Part shown: positions 11,701-26,100 of the stretch, in pieces | Layout of the letters: every line of letters starts with the position of its first letter | Numbering within the stretch: position 1 is the first letter of the stretch | Translations under genes and position numbers: made by a program | Notes under the pieces: generated by a model | Told to the model about the DNA's origin: nothing | Databases searched by the model: none | The model's input: only the letters and a program-made list of their open reading frames with translations | NCBI GenBank assembly: GCA_036850595.1 | Contig: CM072160.1 | Location: 7,953,773-8,017,772 of the forward strand | Reading direction: 5' to 3' | Origin: Rhyacichthys aspro | Lineage: Eukaryota > Chordata > Actinopteri > Gobiiformes > Rhyacichthyidae | DNA: 64,000 nt

Positions 11701-14347
11701 CATCCATTTTTAGTATCTTTAGAGGCTGTAGAGGAAAGTTTGAGACTTGTAAATTGATAAAATCATGTTTAATCATTTTTAACAAAGAGCTGTTTTATAT
11801 TGGACACCATGCCCTGTTGTGTCTCTGTCTTTCTGCAGTGGTTTGGACAGTGTGTCTTGCTACCAGGTGGTGTCTTTAATGCGCTCTCTGGCTCAGGGCG
11901 GACGCACCATCATCTGCACCATCCACCAGCCTAGCGCCAAACTGTTTGAGATGTTCGACAAGGTGGAGTTAAATGATTATGTATTAAGTGTCAATGTGTG
12001 TTGATATTCACTGTTTGAAGGAATATGTCAATTATAAAGGTTCATTTTCGTGGAATAATACATAAATCTTCTTCTCAGCTGTACATCCTCAGTCAGGGTC
12101 AGTGTATCTACAAAGGCACAGTGCCATACCTCATTCCCTACCTGAAGACTCTGGGTCTGTACTGTCCAACCTACCACAACCCTGCAGACTTCAGTATGTA
12201 TTCATCACATCATTCAGTCAAGTTATTATCCTATCCTGACGAACTTCTGTTTTTGCCCCTGTCCAGTCATTGAAGTGGCCTCAGGGGAGTATGGAGACCT
12301 GAACCCAGTGTTGTTTGATGCTGTTCAAGGCGGTATGTGTGCCTTGGAAGAGAAGAAGAAGCTCAGCGAAACCAATGGGCAATCAGTCTGTGCCTCAAAC
12401 AACCCCAAGGTACATAATGATTAGTGTTTTAGCATGTTTAAGAGCAAGGCAATTCAAAAGTGCCTTATTTATTTATGAAAAGTGCTCATATAGTAAAAAC
12501 ACATACAGATTTAAGGATCAATAGATAGTTAATGGATAAGCTGTGCACATTTCAAAGTCTACAGCAATGGTTATAACATTGTTTATTTTAAACAACTTTA
12601 TTTTTAACAGGAGCCTGGACACATCGAGAGCCATACTTTTGCAACAAGCACATTAACACAGTTCTGTATTCTGTTTAAAAGAACATTTATAACAATATGC
12701 CGCGATCAGGTTAGTACTCATCACTAGTTGTTACACAATCTACAGCCAGAAAAACTCAATAACACTCTTTCCTCCTGTTGTTTGTATCGGCAGGTGCTGA
12801 CCCACCTCCGACTGATATCTCACGTTGTTATAGGCGTCATAATAGGCTTGCTCTATCTCAACATTGGCAATGATGCAAGCAAAGTCTTCAACAACACCGG
12901 ATTCCTCTTCTTCTCTATGCTCTTCATCATGTTCGGAGCACTCATGCCAACTGTGTTAACCTGTGAGTACGAGCCCGAAGAATACAAAATACAACTGCAG
13001 GGAGAGTTGTAGTTACAATATTATCATTCCCAAAGAGAGACGAAAATGTTACCTTGCTCCCAATTATCTCATCACTAGTTGTGTAAAAAAATACAACCTG
13101 CCATAATCTTAAGGCTGATGGTATATGTCTTATTGATGTGAGGCGATGTTGAAACAGTTTTATTTGCTCTCTCTCAGTCCCTTTGGAGATGTCAGTGTTC
13201 TTGAGGGAACATCTAAACTACTGGTACAGCCTGAAGGCCTACTATCTGGCAAAGACCATGGCTGATATTCCATTTCAGGTGAGGATTTTTGATTGTAGCT
13301 CTACTGTTTACAACCTGACAGCTGATAGACCACCTTCACAAACACAGAACACGTGATGCTTTTCGGTGGCAGTCGCGATTAGTACTACTACAGACTTTAA
13401 TACAAAAGGAAATAACTATTCTCCTTATTAAAAAAGCAATATTAGACATGTATTTTATAGTATCATAAGAATATGGCGGGCACAATAATGACATTTATGT
13501 AAAATCCACTCCAAGTGATACTAATCTGATAGCATTAAACTATCTGTGGATTTCAAGCACAAAGGTGTATTAGTCTATCTCTATCCTAAAGTTGCTGGTG
13601 CTCTTTCAGGTGCTCTGCCCTATAATGTACTGTAGTATTGTGTACTGGATGACGGAGCAACCTCCTGAAGCCACACGCTACCTGCTCTTCATAGCCCTGT
13701 CCACCTGCACAGCCCTGGTAGCCCAGTCGCTAGGCCTGCTCGTTGGCGCGGCCTCCACCTCACTACAGGTACTGAAGGATTTATGGTTTGCATTATATAT
13801 AATCTTTATGTCTGTGCGAGTTAAATAAAACTACATCTTTTCTCACAGGTTGCTACATTTGTTGGGCCTGTCACTGCCATCCCAGTGCTGCTTTTCTCTG
13901 GTTTCTTTGTCAACTTTGATACCATCCCCAAGTATCTGCAGTGGAGTTCTTACGTGTCTTATGTCAGGTGTGTATCAGATTTATATACATAAATTACAAA
14001 CTTTTTTTTTTTTGTGTGTGTAATAATGTACCATGAGACTTTAACGTTACTCATTTACAATATTAGCAGTAAGTGTATATACAGCTCATCATTGTGTCAC
14101 TGTGAATTAATGTCCATGCAGGTACGGCTTTGAGGGAGTCATTCTGTCTATCTATGGGATGAATCGTTCTGAACTGGAGTGCCCGAGTAAAATGTGTAAG
14201 TTTCAGCAGCCTGAGGAGGTCCTCCAGCTTTTGGATGTAGAAGATGCAAAGCTCTATATGGACTTCATCGTCCTGGGCATTTTCTTCCTCATCCTGCGAT
14301 TAGCCACATATCTAGTCCTGCGCTACAAGATCAAGTCTGAGAGATAG
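8770..14347 (+). CDS. abcg4: ABCG4 half-transporter
   Basis: Fourteen coding exons: 8770-9010, 10464-10581, 10787-10919, 11099-11149, 11395-11540, 11839-11962, 12079-12193, 12267-12409, 12611-12709, 12794-12962, 13178-13278, 13610-13768, 13849-13967, 14122-14347. They sum to 647 residues, against 646 in human ABCG4. The cytoplasmic ATPase domain comes first: Walker A GPSGAGKST, signature LSGGQCKRLA, Walker B with VMFFDEPTSGLDS, and switch His in CTIHQPSAK. Six membrane helices follow, ending RYKIKSER. The conserved THLKKVENQITEAQRF stretch and the C-terminal YGFEGVILSIYG region favour ABCG4 over ABCG1. Half-transporters of this type dimerise and export sterols; mammalian ABCG4 is largely neural. 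The start at 8770 is chosen because the acceptor TTTTACACAG ends at 8760, which puts the upstream in-frame ATG at 8701 in the intron. One oddity: the signature has Cys where Arg is usual. Confidence 0.95.
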
Positions 14348-15476
14348 GTTCCACTTGGATGAAAAAACTTAGGTCCCTCAGTAATGTCCTGGTCTTTTAT
14401 TCCTGTGTACAGACAACCTTTTTCCTTACAAGCTGCTGAAAGGGCAGAAGCATACCTGGAATACAGTACATCCAAACAGCAGCAGACAGTGCAGGGAAAG
14501 CAAATTGATGTTTAAATCCACATAAACCGGTTTTACCTCAGGCATCAGGACAGTGCACAAAGACATGAGCGATAAGGAGAGCAACACATTAAGGACTGAG
14601 CATAGGCATTTACTGTAGACTTCGAAACAACATACAGCTATGACACAGACACAGTGACAGGGGATTAGTGGCTCTTTTCTGTGTAAGAACCTTGGTCATG
14701 ATGAAACTGTCCCTTTTAGAAACACAAATACTGTGTTTGCATTGCTCTTTAGCCAGAAATCTGAGGGTAAATGGCTGCACAGGAGAATTCAAAGATGCAT
14801 TGTGCCTTAAAAGACTGAAAATCCAGTTTTTCAGTAAAGGCAGTGGGAGGTATTTGTAGTCTGTGTAGGATGAAAGCTGTTTGCGTTGTTTCATATTATG
14901 TTCATATATCTGAAACCCAAAGCATTTCCTGTGGTAGAAAAATCGAATCATCTAAATAGTGTACTCATTGTTGTAAATTATTTTTTTTCTTGATTACATT
15001 TTTACTCCTATATATACTTTAATCAAAATCATGTATAAATGTATGAATTTTCCTTTCTGACTAATAATTTTATACTGTTATTTGGTATTGCTTTGTTTTG
15101 ATGTGCTAAGAGATAACATGCTGCAGGCTTGACGACCTCACTTGTGTGGTGTGTGAGTTTGTACATATCCACTGTTTTTATTGTCTGAACAAAACAAAAC
15201 AAAAAAAAACACTCGCACTACAACCTTTGGTGCTAGCTGATGTTTCACAAGTTCTTTGAATTGTGTATTTAATGTGCTTTGACACTTTGACGCTAAGAAG
15301 ATAAGGAGCACTTGGAAAAACAACCAAAGATAATGTAGCTGGAAGTATGTCACTTTGTTTTAGTTAACCTGCTGACAATATGTTCACTACTGGGAGGAGA
15401 CTGGAGCAGTGCAATCCATATTTTGTTAAACGGTTTGTTTTGGAGAACATTTCAATAAACACTAATTTAAAAGGTA
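14348..15476 (+). other. abcg4: abcg4 3' untranslated region
   Basis: Follows the TAG at 14345-14347 and has a canonical AATAAA at 15454-15459, which predicts cleavage near 15475. The minus-strand macroglobulin stop lies only about 230 bases further on, so the two 3' ends nearly touch or overlap. Confidence 0.6.
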
Positions 15477-15704
15477 ATGTTACTTTGGTTGATTACTTGT
15501 TCTTTGTTTTTTAATATCCTTAGTCTACTCTTCAAAATGCTCAAAGTATATCATCTTAAAATGCTTAACTCTCATTATAATTTAAACAAGAGCTTCTTGA
15601 AAGTCACTGATTGGTCCCCGCAGCACATGGATAGGTGTATTCTGTCTCAGCCTGGTCACCTGAGAGCAACACACACAGTTACAACAGGACATTTAAGATT
15701 ACCA
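15477..15704. other. Tail-to-tail gap between abcg4 and the macroglobulin gene
   Basis: Short convergent interval. On the minus strand an ATTAAA-type signal lies around 15510, a candidate poly(A) signal for the macroglobulin transcript. Confidence 0.4.
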
Positions 15705-18700
15705 TTAAAAGCAGTTTAACCCGAGGTTTGTCCTACTTGGCTGGTAGTAGTCATAGATCTTGACCACGGCTGGCTTCAGGTTCTGCACCGCCAGCTCCTG
15801 TGTGAGCCTTAAGTTATGGACAACGGTTGTGTCCTTCAATAACTGCAGAAACAAAGCACACATTTAATGAATCACAAAAAATTCAGGCCTTTGTTCTTCA
15901 CTGTGTTGTGCCTTACCTCCCGTATGTAGACCAAAACATGGTCACCCTTTTGTTCGACACGATCTACCAGGCGAGTATTTTGGAGCTGCAATGGACAACA
16001 GATGATTTAGAACTGTCATGATTCATGTCACCAACTATTTGGATTTGGAATTTTTTTAAAAATCTATCAAAATGAACTATCAAAATGTTTTTACACACAA
16101 TTTGCTTCAGTGAAATTGAAGAACAACAGGCATTTTGTACAACGAGTAGAAGTAAAGCAGTTACTTACCTTCTTCAGAGATATTGAGTCTAGAACAAACC
16201 CAGAGAGCACTTTTATGTCCAGGATGACCATGTTTGTACTGTTTTCTTCTCCAAAGTATCTAAAAGTGAAATTCACCAAAGATATTTAATTACAGATGCA
16301 ACGTTTAGCAGTTTGTTAGCACTTATTTTATGAAGACTAATGGTAACAGCTTACTGGGACGTCAGATTTAGGCTAAGTACAGGCCTCAGTGACTGGCAGT
16401 TTGCTTCTGAGGTGGCCTCTACTTTGAGACTGTTGACCACAGTGGGAGTGGGGATGTTGTAATGAAGAGAGAGCTGAGAAAGATATTCAGTCCAATTAAT
16501 CAAGTATATTGTGTTAATTTAAAGAAAAAAATCCCTTTGTAAGCATGGCAACAACTGAGTCTATCAAGGTTGTATTCATGAGGTAGGACTTTGTTGACAT
16601 TTAGCATGTAAACTGTCAGAGTTGAGAGCTCACTGACCTGCATGGAGACACATGCACTGCCCTTCACCTCCAGGCTGTATTTTCCCGTCATGTCGTACAG
16701 TGTTGTCTCTTGGTAAAGGAGCTTGTTGTCCTGAGTTACTTCAAAAGTCATCTTTCTGCTGGGAGCCTGAACAGTCACTGTGCTTGAGCCTTCGGGACTG
16801 AACACTAGAGTGGAGTAGAGGGCCAGGGCCTGGAGAGCCACCACTGTGTCCTACAACACCAAATATTATAATATTCATTTGTATGATAGCAAAGCCATTA
16901 TTTTCTATACACATTTAATTTTTAAGAAATATACTGTTTGCATTTCAAACCAGTTCCCCTTTATGTTATTTGTGCTTTAGGATATATCTAAAGCACTGGG
17001 CAGGAAGATAAAGACAAACTTACATAAAGACCTTTACAGGATACAATTAATAAGACTTTAATGGTTGAATGACATATTTCTGTGTTGGATAGTTGCTTGT
17101 GGTCTGTTTGTTGGTGAGTATTTTGTATTTTAATTATTTTTACTTAGGTGAAATATAGGGCTACACTGTTAAAAGGTTTTTTTTTTTAAATACAATACAA
17201 AAAAAGACAAATACAAAATTGTTCGATATAAGAGATTTTTGTGGGGTCCTACTTTGCAAGCAAATAGTATTGTGTGAAAGTTACAACTGTCTACCTGAGT
17301 AGAGCTAAAGCCTCCATAATGGTTCTGCTGTCCTGTGAGCCATCGAACAATTCGAGATGCATAGCCCAAGTCTTGAGCGCTGGGAGAGGAACTAAGTTTA
17401 GCCAACAGCACATAGGAGCTGATCTCTACCGAAAGAGAGGCGTCTGTGTCTTCAGCGGTCTGAGACCAATGGAGAAATCCACCTGCAATTAACAGTAACA
17501 CACAGCTTTAGTAAAGCCACATTCATATATGGCCACAAATATGTTTCTTTTTTCTTTTCTCCACACTCAAGACCAAGATCTGATTTGTCAATTTGTTCAT
17601 CTTTTAAACAGCATGAGTCTGATCTTGTGAGAAATCCTTTTTATCAAGTTGATAGTGTACACCGTCCTTGTCTTGTATTTATTGCTAAACTGTTAAATTC
17701 TAAAACAAATGACATTTAGGAAACACAAAACTATAATCTGAGCATATTACTAAACTGAGCATTACTCTAATACATGCAGCGTGAATGTACCTGGAGAAAT
17801 GGATGGACTTGCCTTTTTCGTGCACTACTTTGTGAAGATGATTCAAAAGGTGAGCTCGAGTCTCCATGTCTTCTGCCAGAGTGAAGACATATGCCATAAG
17901 AGCAGTAGTGTATGTGTTGCTCAGGTTGTGTATGGACTCTCTGAGACAGGACAGACTGTTGTTCACAACAGGATGCTACAAGACACCACCAAGTTATGTA
18001 CAGTATTTTACAGGTACTTTTTACGAAAGGGCTTTTTTAATGCAGACTTGAGTTTGGTTCAGTAGTAACTTGACTCACAGCTGCTGACATATTCATTTCT
18101 AGGAAGGCAGCAGTGATGTAAGCACTGAGAGTCACTTCATCAGATACACCACCCTGTGGAGAGGCATCACAATGGTTATAATCTGGGACAAAACACAACA
18201 AAAGTTATTGTTATTTTTTAATGTTCAGCTTTACCTTCATCCTGTTATTAAAGAGTTTTCCCGACTTTGCAAAACAACCATTTTCTTGTTGTTTTCTCAT
18301 GAGCCAAAACTCTGACAGCTCGATCTTTCTGGGGTCAATGTACATGAAAGACTGAGCTTTTGCAAAAGTCCTCACCACAAAAGCAGTCAACCTGGGCAAA
18401 TATAAAGAATACATAAACAGTATATAGAGACCTTCTATGCACCTATTCTTTCATGCTTTTACCAAGTGTTTCCGTCTCCGCTTCCAAATGTGCTGTAAGC
18501 TCCATCATTGTGCTTATAGTTCAGCTGCCTCTGGTAGCCTGTAATAAATAATATTGGCCCAGTGTTATTTCAGTGTGTGCTTTAAAATGAAAAAGCCAGT
18601 GTTGCATTTAGAAGAAACTGTGTTTGACCTGACGTAAGTACAACAGAGCCTCACCACTGCTCAGGAAGTTTCTGGCCTTCTCTATGATGACTGGAGTCAG

Positions 18701-19610
18701 CTGCTGTGTGTTTTTCAAATACTGTAAGATGTAAATATTTGGTGCCAGAAGTGCCATATTCTGTTCCCCACAGCCATAGGGCATCTTCAGGAGCCCATCT
18801 AGATTTTTCATGGCCCGGCCCAGGATGTCCCCTGTAACAATAATAAAGATGAAGTAAAGAATATATGCCTATAAGTGAAGAGGGTCTTATACTAAATCTG
18901 TGAGTTTACCCAATACTGATATTGAAGCGTGAGCTGATCCAGAAATCACATTATCTGGAAGCTGCAGGTTTACTTCATCTGACAATACCTCTCCTGAGAG
19001 CAGAGGAACAAAATACAAAATGAGACAAATGACTAAATAAATATTTGTTCATTTGATAGTGGAACTGCCAGTGACAGTGTGGTCAGTAATTATCACTCTC
19101 ATCAGTTTACCAAATAAACATCACCATTTCCATCATTTTTTAAAGCAACACTATGCAACTTTTTGCCTATCCTAAAAACAAAGAGCACTTCTTGGGGCAC
19201 ACTACCATAAAAACATGGCTTGCCACAACCCATAAATATATAAGATATCTATTAACAGTTTCTTAATGTTGCATTAATTATACCTAAGAGCTGCACAGAC
19301 CTTTTGGACAAAGAAGCCAGTTGAAGGTCTTGGTCATTTCTGTTCCTTCTGCCTGAGGATAAAAAAAGAAACATTTGACAAACCAAATTATTTTCATAAA
19401 GACTGTTTATATTTTATGTTAACCCGGTAACTACCTTGACTATAAGTGACTTTATGACCACATCGACGCGGCCTCTGTCGGGAACACTGACGATCTCATT
19501 ACCACATAACCCATCAGACGACACAGCTTCAGCACTCACGCTCACATTCACAAGCCCTAGAATTGTATTCACACGAGAGCAGTGAATCAGGACTAACCCA
19601 ATTCTAATCT

Positions 19611-19702
<92 letters not shown>

Positions 19703-19758
19703 TATACATACATATATATACATATATATATATATATATACATATATATATCCTAAAA

Positions 19759-19796
<38 letters not shown>

Positions 19797-22700
19797 CATT
19801 GTATAAAATGATTGCATTAATATGTGAACCAACACCAACAACAGCCTCAGTCGACATAGGCCGGTGACCCAATGTGGATAAACAAAAAATATATATATAT
19901 ATATGTTTCTGAGTCATACCTAAGACAGAGGGAGCCATAGTCCAGCTGAGGGTTATGCGGTCATTGGCACACAGACAGGACGTGTACTGGTCTCCAGAGA
20001 GAGGGGTCAGGGTGTAATCCAGGGAGGGGGCTGTTGCCACGGAGACCTGTTTAAAAGAATAATCATTTGACCATAGTTCACCATTTTTTGGGACCACCAC
20101 AGAAGGACATTATTATCTATTATCATTATTTAGGGCTTATTTTACACAATCTGAAAATGCTTAAGAGCACCTTTGTTTAAACACTAACAATTATCTTCAT
20201 GGGACCAGTCTTTTCTCTTTTGTCATTCAAACCTTGGACTGAACGATGTTGAACGCACCATCAAGCAGCTGCTCAGATAGTTTAACACTGTGGCCTTTAG
20301 CTCAAAGTGCTCTCCTCTGATGATGGAGTAGGGCAGAGTGAGCTCCAGGAAGAACGGCTGGAACACAGTGAGCTGTTTATGAGGAGCCAAGCCAAAACCT
20401 TGAGGGGACAGACAGAAAGCCTCCGTTTCCCAAGTGGTGATGGTGTCTGGGACAGTGACGGACAGGTCCTTTGTTCCAGACTCTCTGACAAAACACATGA
20501 ATATTTAATTGTGTGCGAGTGTAACAGTATTGTAGCATTTAATTCTAGAGATAGTATATAAATATATATTTCGGATCACACAATGTCACTTTTATTATTA
20601 TTTTATTATTTTATAAAACATATGAATAAACAAAAAACACTAGTATTGTGACTCTGACATAAACTTCTGTTAATAAGTTGTAATGACTTTGGGAGAAGTT
20701 TGGATTGAATGGGACTATTCACACAGATGCTGTGTGTTTAAGCAAAGATGGAGAGCACTGCTGCTGTACTGTGATTTGTAGAGTTTTTTCTCTCATATTA
20801 TTCACTGATGTGGTCAAATGAATGGACCAGTAACACCAATGCACTCCGTGGAAAAAAGAGTTTAAGGCCCTGTTTTAAGGGATTGCATTGACGTATTTCA
20901 AAGGGATCTATTTGTATTGACTCCAGCTGAAATATTTGCTTATGCTCCATTTATCAAAAAGTTTTATTTGCAACATTGTGATAGTATCAAACCATGATAT
21001 TCTTCCTTTATCATTTGGTCACAATATCACATCGTCCAATGACTACACAACTGGTGATATGTAAACACTAATAATCTGGCATGTTGAAAATATGGCCCTC
21101 TAATGTGTCTCTTTATTTTATTTGTAAATTAAGCCAACTTAAAGACATTTGAAGCAGGATTACATTCAATAATAAAACTCTGTTCAATAAGAAATCTACT
21201 TCAAACCAGGACAAAACTCATAGCTTTACATTTGCACTGACAACTGTTCCTAAAAGTTTAGTTTTATTCAAGATATACATAAACTCACCCAATGTCCACT
21301 AGATCCCAGATCCAAGTCTCAGGGAAAAATGTGCGAACAGTCTGAACAAGTGGAGGATGATCCTCAGTATAAGGTCGTAGTGCCATTGCAATAAGTTTAT
21401 CTAAAAATATGAAAAACTAGGTCATCATACTATGTGTCACTCACATTTATATTTTTTTTATTTATATTTGTGAGAGTTATTCAAACCTTTGGGACAATGC
21501 TGATGGAATACTAATCCTTTGAAGTTCACGCATGATGGTATTCGAAGTAACAAATTAGTTGCCATTTTCAGGCCCAGATTCTAGATAAACCAAATTTGAA
21601 ATAAGTCAGTCATGTCTGTGTTGTAGGATTGATTTACACTTTATTTGATGTTTTCCATAGCATTTGCAATAGATTTACTTTACTTGGTTGCAGCTGTAAT
21701 TTTTTTTTATTACCTTGAAAACTTGGTAGGCATTATCCTTGTCATCTCTGTCAAGAATGACATGTCTTTTCTGTCTCACTTTTAAACATCCTTGAACATC
21801 TTCCACTTCATATGGAAACTGAGAAGACTTTTGAACAGGCAGCAAATTGAAAATCTGAAAAGACAATGTGAGAGTGTTGATAAGCATTTTTTACATTCAG
21901 CATTTAGCTGTTCAGATACCAGTACTCAGTACTCTGTCTACACCCAGCCTCCTCCCTGGTTCTTTAATGAGGATGCTCTGGTCAACAGCACTGAGACCAC
22001 ACAGAGAGCCAGGCTGTGCCACCACCTGCAGAGTGATGTCCTCTCCTGGGACAGCGGATGAGGGAGAGAACTCCAGCGAAACCTTGAAAACATGTAGCTC
22101 TTATCAACTATGTTGCTCAAAAACTATTCATTCATTACTCTTATGCTTACCTTACTACTAAAGCACTTCTCTGATGGAAAGTTAGCACTCTGTGCAATCA
22201 CAATCTTGCTGGGAAGCACAGCGTAGGTCACTATCTGCACTCCTGGGGCCATTTCAGCAGTCACCTTCAACTTGAAGGACACTTCTCCCTCAGTCACTTA
22301 AAGAACAAAACATATTGTACTAGATATAAGGGTTCAGCTGAGCACAGTAAGAAAGTAAATGTAATATAATTCTGATGTTGGCATTTGACACCAAGCAGAT
22401 AGTTAAGGAAGTGGCAAAAAATATTCTATGTAGATGCTTAAAGGTGCTATAGCTAACTCATCAGTAGACAATATGTGCATATGTAGGTTGGCTAGTAAAA
22501 TGTGTGGTTCTTGTAGTTGTAATCGAAGCATTTTTGTAATTCTCCAACCTGAATGATTCTGGACTTCAACGGTGTGATGGCCTTGAGTGATAATGGCTCC
22601 TCTAGACAACACCTTCAAAAACAAACAGAATATACTGATTGATTTGTACGTTTATCTTGTTAACTCATAAACTCCAACACAGAAAATTGTATTTTGAAAT

Positions 22701-23099
22701 CGGATTTGTTTTTTTCTATTAACACAAATAATTAATGCAACACGCTGAAATGGAGAAACTTACCAGATACATAAGATGCACAGAGCCCTTGCTCTCTCCC
22801 TCCACAGAGTAGAGGATGGAGAAGTGCTCCTCTGTATCACAGGCCAGTGGCCTGTCCTTGGTTTTGATCTTCAGAGCACTCAAAGTGTCCAGCAGAGGGT
22901 TTCCTGCCTCAGACATCTGATGATATCCATCATCATAGTGTGGAGTTGAATATGATGGCACATGTCCCTCTGACAAACTGGCCTGGTTTATAAAGAAAAA
23001 GTGATGGTATCAATGCATATGACAAGCAACAAAACCCACTTGGTGTAGAATGTAGACTTGAACAATTAAAATATTTATTGTGAAGACACATAGACAGTT

Positions 23100-23196
<97 letters not shown>

Positions 23197-26100
23197 TGTG
23201 TATATAAACAAGATTATCATGTTCATGTAAGTAAATCACTTTATACTTACAATCTATATTGTTTCAATGATTAAATGGCTGTATATTCCATTAGTGTATT
23301 ATCACAGAGAAGCTAAGATGTGACAGAATGTTGCATTATCACCAAAGGACCTCATGAAGACAATGTGAAGATTATAGCCCAAGCCACCTGCGACTGAGGT
23401 TATGCCAGGTCATGGCTCAGTGGAAAAGTGACAAATGTGGGACGGAATAAGGATTAATTTACATATGAGGCTGGATTAACTTGTCTATAATCAAAAGATG
23501 ACTGGTAATGGAAAAAAGATGTAAAAGGTTCTTAGACTTAGGCTCAGTTTGTTGGGTACTGAATAAACTTTTTGCACCAGAGTCTGCTGTCATCTGCCGT
23601 TCAAATGGAATCTAACCTTGAAACTAACTTTGTGGCATTTATCAAGGATTTTGTGATAAACTTAACAAAATGTTGTTCACTTTTTGACTCAATTGATGTT
23701 TAAAGGTTTAATATGAGGTTATCAGAGGACATTTCAAGAGTTTCAACTTACCTCAAGAAAAATTTTCCCTTCATAGTTACTGGTGTTAAACAAAAAGGTG
23801 GCAATACCATCCCTGTCTGTTGTTGACTGTAAAGTTTGGTAGTCCTTTTTCAGATACACCCGTGTGTCAGAAATAGGGGTGTTATTGTAATGGACAGCTT
23901 TAACCTGTTATAAAAATAATTGTTACACACAACCCTGCAGCCTGAGCACAACGTGAGAACATCTCATATTTACTGTACCTTTACACTGACGATAGATCCT
24001 TTTTTATACCATTTAGGTGTGTCAATGAACCACACCTTACCAAGTACATAAGAAAGTTCATATATATTTTGTTGTGTGTATACAGTGCCTGCAAAATGCC
24101 CTGTGTTAATAAAGTATGGATGCTTTAGGTACATTATAAATGTCCCTTTTGAAACAGCAGAGGACTCACCTGTGCCCTCTTCCTCCAACTTTGCTTTAAG
24201 GTTGAATTTATTCCACAGAGAGTTCTCAAAGGTAAACGAGGCACAGCCATCTTTGCCGGTCTAAAAATGTATAAACAAGTTATACGTTTTTTCATTCATA
24301 GCAAATCCTGGATATAACATACTGCACATGGGAGAAATTACTGTAGAGGAGTTAATATTTAAAATAACCATCCAGCTTTAAATATTAAGTGTGTTAATAA
24401 TGTCTGTGAATGTGAGTTGATTCATATCCTATTGATCTCTAGATGTTAAAATAAAGACAACAGGTCCACATTGAGAAGTTTAACAATACTATTTATGTAT
24501 ATTTAGTTTTATGATTAGGCCCTTCTTTCTGCATCCTTTGGTAAATAAAACTCAACTGTTACTGTAATAGCTCGTAATGATGTTATCCTGTTATGTTCTG
24601 CACATTATAGCCTCAAATTTGATTTAAAATGATCACTTATTTACTATAACCTAGCTTGTGTGGCTTGGTGTATAGTTATTGTTACCTGCTTTATCTTTTT
24701 GTGACACTGAGATCTCAATGTGTGTGGATGGTGGTAACCATAGATCGAAGGGTGTCGGCACAGATTAGCCTCCACTGTGCCTGGCACTGGCTGTCCAAAT
24801 GTATATCTGATGAAATCACATTTTAAAAGGCTTCATAAACGTTCTGCACGTATCACATGGACATGTTTCTGACATTAGGCCACTCACTTGCCACAGACTT
24901 GAAATTCAAATTCTTTTTGACCAATGCTTAATTCACTAGATGATGTTATATTTACAGAAAATTTAGGCAGAACTGTGGAGGACATAATAAGTGGAAAACA
25001 GTTCATTTGCACCAAACTGTAATAATTAATTATTAATAAATAATTAATTAATAATTATCACACATAACTCACTGTATTTATCCACCTTGAAGCTGTGCTG
25101 TAATTTCCGCTCCTTCATCAACACAGATATTGTATATAAACCCTCACGAGCCTCAGAGTTAAGAGAGTAGGACAGTTGCAGGATTTTACCACTGGAGCTG
25201 GTGTTCAGCCACTGACCAATCCTGTTGTTGTTAGCATCCTAAAAGTCAGTTAGTAAAGTTTAACATATGTCAAAAAGGTAAAAACTCACAAATAGCAAAA
25301 AAATAAATAAAATAAACTCTTGTAACAGAACTGGCTGCACAATATATTGTAACAGTATTGTCAAGATTTCACAGTAAACAGCTGCAATAATGTGCCAATG
25401 TGTTCAAGCAAGTGGAGTGAACTCAAAACAGAAAGATATTAAGACTATAAACCGCATTTTGCAAAGAGAAAGTGTAATAACTGGAAGTTAGATTAAGATT
25501 GCAATCTTTAAACAAAATTACATGTGTTCCTAATATTGTGCAGTTTTATCTGAAATTGAGTGTTGTTGTTTACCTCAATCTCAACAATGCGATACTGCAA
25601 CAAAAGAGCACAAAGACATGTTACATTCAATCAGTCTTTGACCTGAACTACGTCTAGGAAAGGAGCACATTCGAATAGTCCTTCACATAATACACAGCTA
25701 TGCTTCCCGTATCACGTAGGACAAAGATTTTGACCCCCTATATTTGTCCTATGCCCCCTGAGAAGACATTTCATTTGTACTTAACTCAATCAACATTGAC
25801 TTTGTAGGTGAGACTGAGTTAAAGCACTCAACATCACGTTGTTCTGTTTTAACCTGACGCAGCAAAGACAACTGATATTTACCGGACGTTGCAGAGCAAA
25901 ACAATGCAGACCACATCCCACTCACAGTTGTACTCTTGACCAAGTTAAAAGTAAACTATTTGAACAAACTGATTAAACAAGCACCGTGTGTTTACCGTCT
26001 GGTGCAATGTTTCTGAATTACCTCAAATGACTCCAATGATGTGATGTTTTATTATATTATACTCACCAAACCATTGATAGGCCTGAACTTGGTGTCTAAT

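Noticed and set aside
23080..23274. Open frame rich in Tyr-Ile repeats
   Set aside because: It is a (TA)n microsatellite read as codons.
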